NCBI RefSeq assembly: GCF_002420705.1
Contig: NZ_DIIM01000018.1
Coordinates: 345,982 to 409,981 of the forward strand
Direction of reading: 5' to 3'
Length of the DNA: 64,000 nt
Origin: Sphingobacterium sp. UBA5670
Lineage (GTDB): Bacteria; Bacteroidota; Bacteroidia; Sphingobacteriales; Sphingobacteriaceae
Made by a program: the position numbers and the translations under genes. This document shows, piece by piece, positions 35,965 through 43,508 of the stretch. Numbering within the stretch: position 1 is the first letter of the stretch; every line of letters starts with the position of its first letter. The notes below the pieces were generated by a model. The model made no database searches, was not told where the DNA came from, and worked only from the letters and a program-made list of their open reading frames with translations.

Positions 35965-37080
35965 ATGGGAACAATGAATCAAAAAGAATTTTTCGAATTA
36001 GCGGATCAATATCTTCGCGGCGAATTATCGGCCGAGGACAAAGCTACATTTGAGTCTTTTTGTGCTGAACACCCCTCCTATGCTGCCCAATTACAACAAC
36101 ACCGTGACTTTATTGCCAATATGCAAGAAACTAGCCATCGTCTAGATTTCAAAAATGCATTAGCGCAATCAGCAAAAGAATACCACAAAACCCAAAGTAA
36201 GGCTGCCAAGGTTGTCCCAATGAAGCAATCAACAGTTATTTCACTTTGGGAACGTATCAAAGCAAGTTCTTTGGTGGCGGCAGTGGTAGCGGTATTTGCA
36301 GTATTTGGCACATTATGGCTGAGCGGTTATTACAGCAACCTCGAGAAAGCATCTTCCGATTACAGTGCATTACGTAGAGACATGAACAATGTCAAAAAGA
36401 ACGTCAACGCACACAACGCTGCAATCAGGGATATTAATGACAAAAAATCAATAAAGGGCACCGAAAGCCAGTTTGGCGCAACAGGATTTATGTTGACAAC
36501 AGATGGCTATGTCGTCACCAACTACCATGTTATTAGTGGGGCTGATTCTATCTATTTACAAAATAGTAAAGGCGAATCGTATAAAGCGCAAATCGTACAT
36601 ACCGATCCAAGCAAAGACTTGGCAATTTTATACATCGCAGATAAGACCTTTAAGAAAGCTAAAAGTTTACCTTACACATTTAAAACATCGACTTCAGATC
36701 TTGGCGAAGATATTTATACGATCGGCTTTCCTCGTGACGAAGCAGTATATGGTCAGGGATACCTAAGTTCGTCAACAGGTTATGCCGGTGATACCATCGC
36801 TTATCAGATTTCCGTACCTGTCAATCCAGGTAACAGTGGCGGTCCGGTATTGGATAGCAGAGGTAATGTGATTGGTATTATTTCCGGAAAACAACGTGGC
36901 ATAGATGGTGCCGCCTTTGCAATCAAAACGAAATCAATCTTAAATGCTTTAGCGGATATCCCAAGTGATTCACTGGTTACGGGCCTTAAGATCAACAAAA
37001 AGAACAGCTTGGCTGGTTTACCACGAACCGAACAAATCAAAAAGATGCAAGACTATATTTATATGGTCAAAGTTTATTAA
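35965..37080 (+). CDS. Membrane-anchored trypsin-like serine protease with anti-sigma-like N-terminus
   Basis: A 371-residue protein with three parts. Residues 1-60 (FFELADQYLRGELSAEDKATFE) resemble the cytoplasmic sigma-binding domain of Bacteroidota anti-sigma factors. One membrane helix follows at about 100-120, then a short coiled segment and an HtrA-like S1C protease domain. The triad is H188 (VVTNYHVIS), D218 (SKDLAIL) and S291 (NPGNSGGPV), all intact. No PDZ domain is present. It could be a signal-sensing anti-sigma factor with its own periplasmic protease, or a protease that is simply co-regulated. ATG 35965 is preferred; ATG 35974 is also possible. Confidence 0.82.
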   Translation: MGTMNQKEFFELADQYLRGELSAEDKATFESFCAEHPSYAAQLQQHRDFIANMQETSHRLDFKNALAQSAKEYHKTQSKAAKVVPMKQSTVISLWERIKASSLVAAVVAVFAVFGTLWLSGYYSNLEKASSDYSALRRDMNNVKKNVNAHNAAIRDINDKKSIKGTESQFGATGFMLTTDGYVVTNYHVISGADSIYLQNSKGESYKAQIVHTDPSKDLAILYIADKTFKKAKSLPYTFKTSTSDLGEDIYTIGFPRDEAVYGQGYLSSSTGYAGDTIAYQISVPVNPGNSGGPVLDSRGNVIGIISGKQRGIDGAAFAIKTKSILNALADIPSDSLVTGLKINKKNSLAGLPRTEQIKKMQDYIYMVKVY

Positions 37081-37102
37081 GACCGGCATCTTTTAGCAAC
37101 AT

Positions 37103-37137
37103 AAAAAAGCAACGTTTTCCCGACGTTGCTTTTTTTT
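37103..37137 (+). terminator. Terminator of the sigma/protease unit
   Basis: AAAAAAGCAACGT pairs with ACGTTGCTTTTTT around a TTTCCCG loop, and further T residues follow. Confidence 0.88.
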
Positions 37138-37256
37138 ATACTTTGATCTTTAGCTAACTTCTCTTCATTTGACCTCACATACCACTTCCGACTTACCGGA
37201 CTGTTATAATGCAATGGAGGCTTTTGGACAACAGAACAAATACACCCCCGAAATAG

Positions 37257-37291
37257 AAAAAGGTCAAACTCGAATAGCGTTTGACCTTTTT
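37257..37291. terminator. Terminator after the peroxiredoxin gene
   Basis: A 13-bp perfect stem (37257-37269 with 37279-37291) has A residues on the left, which become the T tract for the minus-strand gene. Confidence 0.88.
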
Positions 37292-37310
37292 CTTCTAATC
37301 CGTCTTATTA

Positions 37311-37946
37311 CTATAAGTTTGGCTGCGGCGTAGTCCGCAAATACGGTTTAATTTCTTTAAATCCTTTTGGGAATTTAGCTGGAATATCTTCCGTTTTAAT
37401 CGCAGGGACAACAATCACGTCTTCACCATGCTTCCAGTCAGCAGGCGTTGCTACCTGATAATCCGCTGTTAACTGCAAGGAATCAATCACCCGCAAAATC
37501 TCATCAAAATTACGGCCAGTAGATGCCGGATAAGTCAATGTCAATTTGATCTTTCTATCTGGACCGATAATGAATACCGAACGTACTGTTGCTGTAGCTG
37601 AAGCATTTGGATGGATCATATCATACAATTCAGAAATATGGTGGTCTTCGTCAGCGATAACCGGAAAATTCACCTCTGTATTTTGTGTTTCATTAATATC
37701 CTTGATCCAATTCAGGTGATCATTCACATTATCAACACTTAACGCAATAGCTTTCACTCCTCGTTTGTCAAACTCAGATTTCAATTTGGCGGTACGGCCA
37801 AGTTCCGTTGTACATACAGGTGTATAATCAGATGGATGTGAAAAGAATACCACCCAGCTATCTTTGATATAATCGTGAAAGTCTATTTCACCAATGGTTG
37901 TTTGCGCTTTAAAATTTGGCGCTTCATCTCCTAATCTTAAACTCAT
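37311..37946 (-). CDS. 1-Cys peroxiredoxin (Prx6 type)
   Basis: A 211-residue thiol peroxidase. The peroxidatic cysteine is C45 in PSDYTPVCTTELG, and the C-terminal extension (VVPAIKTEDIPAKFPKGFKEIKPYLRTTPQPNL) marks the Prx6/AhpC-TSA C-terminal class rather than AhpC. Such enzymes reduce hydrogen peroxide and alkyl or lipid peroxides in the cytoplasm. The gene has its own promoter, which lies in an inverted repeat, and its own terminator, so it looks like a single regulated unit. Confidence 0.93.
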   Translation of the reverse strand: MSLRLGDEAPNFKAQTTIGEIDFHDYIKDSWVVFFSHPSDYTPVCTTELGRTAKLKSEFDKRGVKAIALSVDNVNDHLNWIKDINETQNTEVNFPVIADEDHHISELYDMIHPNASATATVRSVFIIGPDRKIKLTLTYPASTGRNFDEILRVIDSLQLTADYQVATPADWKHGEDVIVVPAIKTEDIPAKFPKGFKEIKPYLRTTPQPNL

Positions 37947-37980
37947 AATCGTATTTTTTAAATGTGTTTAAATCATATAG

Positions 37981-38014
37981 TCTACAAATATAGTAGATTA
38001 AATTTAGCAAACAA
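37981..38014 (-). promoter_or_regulatory. Promoter of the peroxiredoxin gene with overlapping inverted repeat
   Basis: On the minus strand, TTG (38014-38012), 19 bases, then TATATTTG (37992-37985). The repeat TCTAC-N7-GTAGA (37981-37997) covers the -7 box and would suit an operator. Confidence 0.6.
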
Positions 38015-38417
38015 GCAATTCTTCATTTTTTTAGATTAAGATGAAAAAACTAAACTCAATCCAATTGAAAATAAGGATTTTACAACTATAAACAAAATGG
38101 AAAACCAATATGGTCCTTTATATTTATTCGCTGGAGAGACTTACTTTCTCGGCAAATACATATCCAGATAAAACGATAATAGATGCCCTAATCCACCCAT
38201 TATTCACCAAAATACTTATGATGAATACCTATAGTAGCTTAAAAAGTAATTTACCAAATTACTATGCTTGCATAATATATATTATGTATATTTGAGTATG
38301 GTGGTACACCGATCTCATAAAATAATTGTGAGTTGGGAGAAAACTTTTTGATAGCAAAACTTATTAAATATATCAGTTATCGGCTTGGTAACTGATGAAC
38401 CAAAAAACTAAAATGCC
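38015..38417. other. Intergenic region and leader of the acyl-CoA dehydrogenase gene
   Basis: TATATTTG at 38287-38294 is the best -7 box for the downstream gene, though no -33 box is well placed. The leader would be about 115 bases and contains a perfect 8-bp stem, ATCAGTTA (38372-38379) with TAACTGAT (38389-38396). The rest is A+T-rich and holds no gene. Confidence 0.45.
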
Positions 38418-39554
38418 ATGAATTTTGAATTAAGCGAAGAACATAAAATGATCCGCGACGCAGCGCGGGAATTCGCCCAGGAGCTAAAGGCTGGGGCAAT
38501 CGAACGCGATGAAGCTGCAAAATTTCCAACAGATTTTGTCAGGCAAATGGCCGAATTAGGATTTATGGGCATCATGACCCCGGAAGCTTATGGTGGAGCT
38601 GGCATGGACACTTTGGCCTATGTTCTTGTGCTCCAAGAAATTGCCAAAATTGACGCCTCTGCGGCCGTTATCGTATCCGCCCACAATTCCCTGGTATTAT
38701 ATGGACTCAATGCTTATGGTACAGAGGAACAAAAACAAAAGTATCTAATTCCTTTAGCAAAGGGTGAGAAACTTGGCGCTTTTGCGCTATCAGAGCCTGA
38801 GGCTGGTTCGGACGCCTCCTCTCAACATACAATTGCCGAAGATAAGGGCGATTATTATCTGCTCAATGGAACAAAAAATTGGATTACCAATGGAGGGCAC
38901 GCCGACATATACCTCGTTATTGCACAGACTCATCCCGAAAAAGGGCACAAAGGCATTAACGTGCTTATCGTAGAGAAAGGTTTACCGGGCTTTACCATTG
39001 GGCCAAAGGAGAACAAATTGGGTATCCGCAGTTCTGACACGCATTCTCTTCTATTTTCTGATGTTAAAGTTCCGAAAGAGAATCGCATTGGAGAAGATGG
39101 CTTCGGGTTCAAATTTGCGATGAAAACACTCGATGGCGGCCGTATTGGCATAGCTGCTCAAGCCTTGGGAATTGCTGCTGGAGCCTATGATCTCGCACTT
39201 GCTTACTCCAAAGAACGGAAGACCTTTGGAAAACCTATCTCGGATCATCAAGCCATTCAGTTTAAATTGGCGGATATGGAAGTCGATATTGAAGCCGCAA
39301 GACTCTTGACCTACAAAGCTGCCTGGACAAAAGATCAGGGGCTCCCCTATGGAAAAATAGCGGCCATGGCCAAATTACATGCCTCTGAGGTCGCTATGAA
39401 ACACACGGTAGAAGCGGTTCAGGTGCATGGGGGGTACGGCTATGTCAAAGAATACCACGTCGAACGATTGATGCGCGACGCAAAGATTACGCAAATCTAT
39501 GAGGGTACATCCGAAATTCAACGCTTGGTCATTGCCCGTGAAATTCTACGGTAA
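38418..39554 (+). CDS. Acyl-CoA dehydrogenase
   Basis: A 378-residue FAD enzyme of fatty-acid or branched-chain acyl-CoA oxidation. Family blocks include ALSEPEAGSDASS and WITNGGHADIYLV (FAD and substrate), and the C-terminal YEGTSEIQRLVIAREIL, where the catalytic base is E362. Length and motifs fit the short- or medium-chain group; the substrate cannot be fixed. The gene stands alone, with a long leader and a strong terminator. Confidence 0.93.
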   Translation: MNFELSEEHKMIRDAAREFAQELKAGAIERDEAAKFPTDFVRQMAELGFMGIMTPEAYGGAGMDTLAYVLVLQEIAKIDASAAVIVSAHNSLVLYGLNAYGTEEQKQKYLIPLAKGEKLGAFALSEPEAGSDASSQHTIAEDKGDYYLLNGTKNWITNGGHADIYLVIAQTHPEKGHKGINVLIVEKGLPGFTIGPKENKLGIRSSDTHSLLFSDVKVPKENRIGEDGFGFKFAMKTLDGGRIGIAAQALGIAAGAYDLALAYSKERKTFGKPISDHQAIQFKLADMEVDIEAARLLTYKAAWTKDQGLPYGKIAAMAKLHASEVAMKHTVEAVQVHGGYGYVKEYHVERLMRDAKITQIYEGTSEIQRLVIAREILR

Positions 39555-39579
39555 CGTTTCCGTTCAAAATCCCTTAATA

Positions 39580-39625
39580 AACAGGAGCTGTCAGTTCAAT
39601 AACTGACAGCTCCTGTTTATTTTCT
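39580..39625 (+). terminator. Terminator after the acyl-CoA dehydrogenase gene
   Basis: A perfect 18-bp stem (39580-39597 with 39602-39619) closes a CAAT loop; T-rich sequence follows. Confidence 0.85.
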
Positions 39626-39746
39626 CTGCTCAGCGCAGCATCTTTCACATCACAACTGGAAGTCCCTACGGCACTTCAATAAATACCTCCTGTACCCAGG
39701 GTTTTCACTTCTTCATTCGTTGGACACAACAAATTGCCAAGCGTCA

Positions 39747-40151
39747 TTATAGACTTTTCAATTTATTATCGATCATAGCTAGATACTGGTAATCTTGAAA
39801 AGCAAAACTGGCTGTTTCGGCCATAGCTAGATTCAAAATGAGCTTTGCTTTGCGGAGTAAGTTTTCCTGGCTACCATCCGTAGCATTCAACCCATCAAAT
39901 AATAGGGTCAGTGCTAATGGATGTAATTGCTGTACCTGGAGATCTTCTTTAAGATATACCGCAAGTTCAGTCTCCGAAAGATTTATGAAGTAGTTTCTGC
40001 TCTTTTCAAAAAACTTCTCATAAGCTCCTTCAAATACAGCTGGATCGCTTGGTTCCGTAAAGGCATCATGCCCCTCCGTCCATATACGAAGAAATTTGCC
40101 TATTTCTTCAATCCAGTTCATCAATACATCTTTTTTAAAACTTAATCCCAT
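39747..40151 (-). CDS. Hypothetical protein downstream of proA
   Basis: I do not recognise this protein of about 134 residues. It is soluble and largely helical, with acidic N-terminal sequence (NWIEEIGKFLRIWTEGHDAF) and no cysteines or clear catalytic motif. It starts 11 bases after the proA stop, so it is probably the third gene of the proBA operon. ATG 40151 is the first start that does not run back into proA; ATG 40121 is also possible. Confidence 0.6.
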   Translation of the reverse strand: MGLSFKKDVLMNWIEEIGKFLRIWTEGHDAFTEPSDPAVFEGAYEKFFEKSRNYFINLSETELAVYLKEDLQVQQLHPLALTLLFDGLNATDGSQENLLRKAKLILNLAMAETASFAFQDYQYLAMIDNKLKSL

Positions 40152-40162
40152 TGTACCTTTGC

Positions 40163-41413
40163 TTATCGGATCTGTCCACTTCCACGGACAATCCATTTCT
40201 CTGTAACCAACTTTTCCAATGCAAATGGTCCCCGTGCATGTAATTTCTGAGTAGAAATTCCTATTTCAGCCCCAAGTCCAAATTCACCACCATCTGTAAA
40301 ACGTGTCGATGCATTGGCATATACCGCCGCAGCATCCACAGTATTTAGAAACTGTTCAATATAAAGTTCATTAGAAGAGACAATACACTCCGAATGTTTG
40401 GAAGAATATTTTCCAATATGTTCCAGAGCTTCATCAAGTCCATCAACAGTTTTTATCGAACATTTCAAATCTAAAAATTCTCTTCCAAAATCTGCCTCTT
40501 CTGCCGCTTTTAAATTTGAAAAATTTTCACCTTTCAATAGCTCATAGGCAACAGGATCAGCAAAGACTTCAACTTGAGCTTCCTCCAGATAGGGAGCCAA
40601 TCTAACTAAAAACTCTGGTGCAACATCCTTATCGACCAAAACAGTATCCAAGGAATTGCAGACCGAAGGTCTGGAAATTTTAGCATTAGCCACAATTTTA
40701 GCTGCCATATCCAGATCTGCAGTTCGGTCTACATAGGTATGGCATACTCCCGCACCAGTTTCGATCACAGGTACCTTCGCGTTTTCCCTGACAAAATCGA
40801 TCAACGACTGTGACCCCCGCGGGATAATGATATCCACATAGGAGGTTGCCTCCAGCAATTCTGATACGTGCTTTCTATCGACAGGTAACAACTGTACAAT
40901 ATCCCTCGTAATACCATGTTCGTCCAAGATTCCATAGATGACTTTTAATAAAGCCGCATTGGTGTATTGGGCATCGGAACCGCCACGCAATAAACAAACA
41001 TTACCCGATTGAATACATAAAGCAGCAACGTCAATAGTAACGTTGGGCCGCGATTCATAGATTACACCGACAACCCCGAGTGGGACGGTGATCTTTTCTA
41101 TTTCCAATCCATTGGGTAGCACCTTTTTTAATAAGAGCTGGTCTGCTGGATCCGCTAACTGTGCAATCTGCTTCACACTGTCAGACAGACCTCTTAGACG
41201 ATCGCCATTGAGCAGGAGACGGTCTTTTTTGGGATCTTCATCCGACATGCGGTCCAAATCACTTTTATTGGCTTGTAATATAGCCGATTCTTGTTCAACA
41301 AGAGCGGCTGCAATGGCATTCAAAATGGCTACTTTACTATCTGGGGCCAGCTGCTGCAACACTTTTTTTGCTTTGGCTGCTGCCTGAAGTTGTTCTACGA
41401 TGGATTCACTCAT
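40163..41413 (-). CDS. proA: Glutamate-5-semialdehyde dehydrogenase
   Basis: The second step of proline synthesis, which reduces glutamyl-5-phosphate to the semialdehyde with NADPH. The 416-residue protein has the catalytic C252 in SRPSVCNSLDTVL and the family blocks PLGVVGVIYESRPNVTIDVA and TDGGEFGLGAEIGISTQKLHARGP. The start overlaps the end of proB by 4 bases (ATGA), so the two are translationally coupled. Confidence 0.96.
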   Translation of the reverse strand: MSESIVEQLQAAAKAKKVLQQLAPDSKVAILNAIAAALVEQESAILQANKSDLDRMSDEDPKKDRLLLNGDRLRGLSDSVKQIAQLADPADQLLLKKVLPNGLEIEKITVPLGVVGVIYESRPNVTIDVAALCIQSGNVCLLRGGSDAQYTNAALLKVIYGILDEHGITRDIVQLLPVDRKHVSELLEATSYVDIIIPRGSQSLIDFVRENAKVPVIETGAGVCHTYVDRTADLDMAAKIVANAKISRPSVCNSLDTVLVDKDVAPEFLVRLAPYLEEAQVEVFADPVAYELLKGENFSNLKAAEEADFGREFLDLKCSIKTVDGLDEALEHIGKYSSKHSECIVSSNELYIEQFLNTVDAAAVYANASTRFTDGGEFGLGAEIGISTQKLHARGPFALEKLVTEKWIVRGSGQIR

Positions 41414-42441
41414 AATAATACGATATCATTTGCATGCGCAATTTCTACATTCTTTTTACTTGACTGGGACAAAGCAGATGAATCCATCTTGGCCCGGGCC
41501 ACGGCGACCGTTAAGCCTTCGAGATTAACAATATTCAAGACTTCTCCTTTTTCAAAATGTTCGACGATACGGGTTACGCCTACGGCGAGTAAACTCTTGT
41601 GTTTCAATAAGGCCTCTTCCGCCCCACGGTCAACCATTAATTCACCCTTGATCAAACTTCCGCTTGCAAGCCATTTCTTGCGGGAAGAGATCTTCTTGCT
41701 CTCTGCAAGGCACAGTGTTCCCGTTTCGTGCTTTATCGCTTTTTGGATTGCATCTTCGGTCTGCATGCTAAATATAACGACTGCAATTCCCATTTGATTA
41801 GCTAATCGGGCAAAGTTCAATTTCGAGGTCATTCCCCCCAGTCCCACCGACGATTTGTCCTTCCTTGCCAATCCCAGGATATCCCGGTCGATTGTTTCAA
41901 TTTGCGGTATAATCTTGTTGTTTGTGTCCAATACTCCTGGGACAGAAGTGCTGAACAATAGTTTTTCGGCACCAAAGCCAACGGCAATCAAGGTTGCCAA
42001 CTCATCATTGTCTGAAAACTTTAGTTCTTTATTACTCACTACATCATTTTCATTTGCGATTGGAATAACATTATTCCGCCACAATTCCTCGTATGTATTT
42101 TTCAATTGCAGAAATTGATCCCGATTGGAAAAATGATGTCTTTCACATAAGCTTTGAGCCAAAGAAATTTTAAAGGGGCGGAAATAGGTTGAATACGTAT
42201 TGATCAGTATGGGGTTTCCAATTGCAGCTGCGGCCTTACGTTCTGATAACGTTCCCGTATAATTGGGCAGAAAACGTTTACCGGCAGCGACAGCACCTGA
42301 AGACACCAAGACAATATTGTATTTCTTTTGTAAGGAAGCAATTTGCCTAGCGATCTCCAAAACAATACGTTCATCAACTTCTCCCTCTTTCGTGGTAATA
42401 GAAGCCGATCCAAATTTGACAACGAGAATTGGCTTTTTCAT
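41410..42441 (-). CDS. proB: Glutamate 5-kinase
   Basis: The first enzyme of proline synthesis, which phosphorylates glutamate. The 343-residue protein starts with KFGSASITT and contains VSSGAVAAG and IANENDVVSNKELKFSDNDELATLIA. The phosphate-binding loop reads SVGLGGMTSKL, close to the usual GTGGM(x)TK. A PUA-like C-terminus follows, a little shorter than in E. coli. It leads the operon proB-proA-hypothetical. Confidence 0.95.
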   Translation of the reverse strand: MKKPILVVKFGSASITTKEGEVDERIVLEIARQIASLQKKYNIVLVSSGAVAAGKRFLPNYTGTLSERKAAAAIGNPILINTYSTYFRPFKISLAQSLCERHHFSNRDQFLQLKNTYEELWRNNVIPIANENDVVSNKELKFSDNDELATLIAVGFGAEKLLFSTSVPGVLDTNNKIIPQIETIDRDILGLARKDKSSVGLGGMTSKLNFARLANQMGIAVVIFSMQTEDAIQKAIKHETGTLCLAESKKISSRKKWLASGSLIKGELMVDRGAEEALLKHKSLLAVGVTRIVEHFEKGEVLNIVNLEGLTVAVARAKMDSSALSQSSKKNVEIAHANDIVLL

Positions 42442-42771
42442 TCTTTAGTATGTTTTAGTTTAGATTTGAGCACTAATTTACTGAGAAGAATTTGATTTTT
42501 GCAAAATATGTTAACAATTGAACAATATAATTCAACAGAAAAATTTGTGAAACAAGGCCGAATCTATTGGCCTGGGAGGCATTCGATCTGAAAGAAAAGA
42601 AATAATTGCTGCCGATCCCGGATGCCTATGAACATGACCTAACGATGGAAAACATAAGCTTGAGTGCACAAAAAAGCAGCAAATCCTATTATAAGGCTTC
42701 AAAAAAGACAGGTCCTTTCTAAGGCGAAATATTTGATGGAGTGCTGCTTCTCGTTAAAGATATATTGGTTG
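42442..42771. other. Intergenic region upstream of proB
   Basis: About 330 bases. No clear -7 box for proB is seen. A weak AGGCC/GGCCT hairpin lies near 42554-42572. A short open stretch around 42610-42721 has no recognisable homology, so I call no gene. Confidence 0.45.
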
Positions 42772-43377
42772 CTATTTTTTTAGTATTTGATGGAGGTCAA
42801 ATCGTAAGCCAACATTGAACGTGCGATTATAGAGTTTTACATTTTCATTGACACTCATATCCTTCATCCCATAATTGGAGCCAATGAAGAAACCATAGCC
42901 CCCATTCCATTTGTAACCTAAGTTAAAACCCAAACCATAGTCTGAAGGGTTGGTCGTTGCATCGTAAAATTTTCCATCATTATTATTCATGGACATCTGG
43001 ATACCATAATAAGGGCTCGCTGCTATATAAGCCCGCCCCTCTCCAATCGTCACATTATAGGCGATATTTAACGGAATATCGATTGCGTTCCGACGATAAG
43101 TCGTCCAATTATTTTCCAGAGTGTGCTTTGCTTCCATACCATTTTGGGTAAAGTTGACTTCAGGCTGAATAGAAATTCCGGCAATAAGAGGGATTTCAAC
43201 AAAAACACCTGCTGTAATCCCCGAAATACTTCGAAAGCTATAATTGTGGGATCGCTTATTGGATACTAACGATCCAGCATTCGTGTACCCAGCATTTATG
43301 CCGTAGGAGATTTTGCTTTGGCAGAATGCCGTGGAAAGCACAAAAAACAGTATTATACTGCAGACTAAATGTTTCAT
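42772..43377 (-). CDS. Small outer-membrane beta-barrel protein
   Basis: A 201-residue exported protein with a signal peptide ending TAFCQ. It has eight to ten alternating strands (KISYGINAGYTNAGS, SIQPEVNFTQNGM, YGLGFNLGYKW, NVGLRFDLHQILKK), typical of the OMP_b-brl_2 porin-like family. The function is unknown; such proteins are often stress- or growth-phase-regulated. The upstream region carries an unusual phased repeat that may control it. Confidence 0.78.
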   Translation of the reverse strand: MKHLVCSIILFFVLSTAFCQSKISYGINAGYTNAGSLVSNKRSHNYSFRSISGITAGVFVEIPLIAGISIQPEVNFTQNGMEAKHTLENNWTTYRRNAIDIPLNIAYNVTIGEGRAYIAASPYYGIQMSMNNNDGKFYDATTNPSDYGLGFNLGYKWNGGYGFFIGSNYGMKDMSVNENVKLYNRTFNVGLRFDLHQILKK

Positions 43378-43432
43378 ATGTGGTCAATTTATTTACAATT
43401 GCCACAAATATGCAAGGCGGAATCTTAATTTA

Positions 43433-43496
43433 AACGCTATTTAGCGTTGTTTAACAAATCTTAATATTGATTAACAATAATTAATACATATTAACA
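43433..43496. repeat. Palindrome and 10-bp phased TTAAYA array
   Basis: AACGCTATTTAGCGTT (43433-43448) is a perfect inverted repeat. It is followed by TTAACA, TTAATA, TTAACA, TTAATA and TTAACA at 43451, 43461, 43471, 43481 and 43491, exactly 10 bp apart. A CATATTTG -7-like box for the barrel gene lies at 43412-43405, so the array sits about 55-120 bp upstream of the start codon. Confidence 0.6.
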
Positions 43497-43508
43497 GACC
43501 ACCTTCCT

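Noticed and set aside
38110..38295. 61-codon open frame in the peroxiredoxin/acyl-CoA dehydrogenase spacer
   Set aside because: It overlaps the probable promoter and shows no protein character.
38298..38320. GGTGGTAC-like string resembling the T-box antiterminator sequence
   Set aside because: No specifier stem, no terminator/antiterminator pair, and the downstream gene is not an amino-acid or tRNA-ligase gene.
42610..42721. Short open stretch upstream of the small barrel gene that might be a gene remnant
   Set aside because: Fewer than 40 codons and no recognisable similarity; it cannot be supported.
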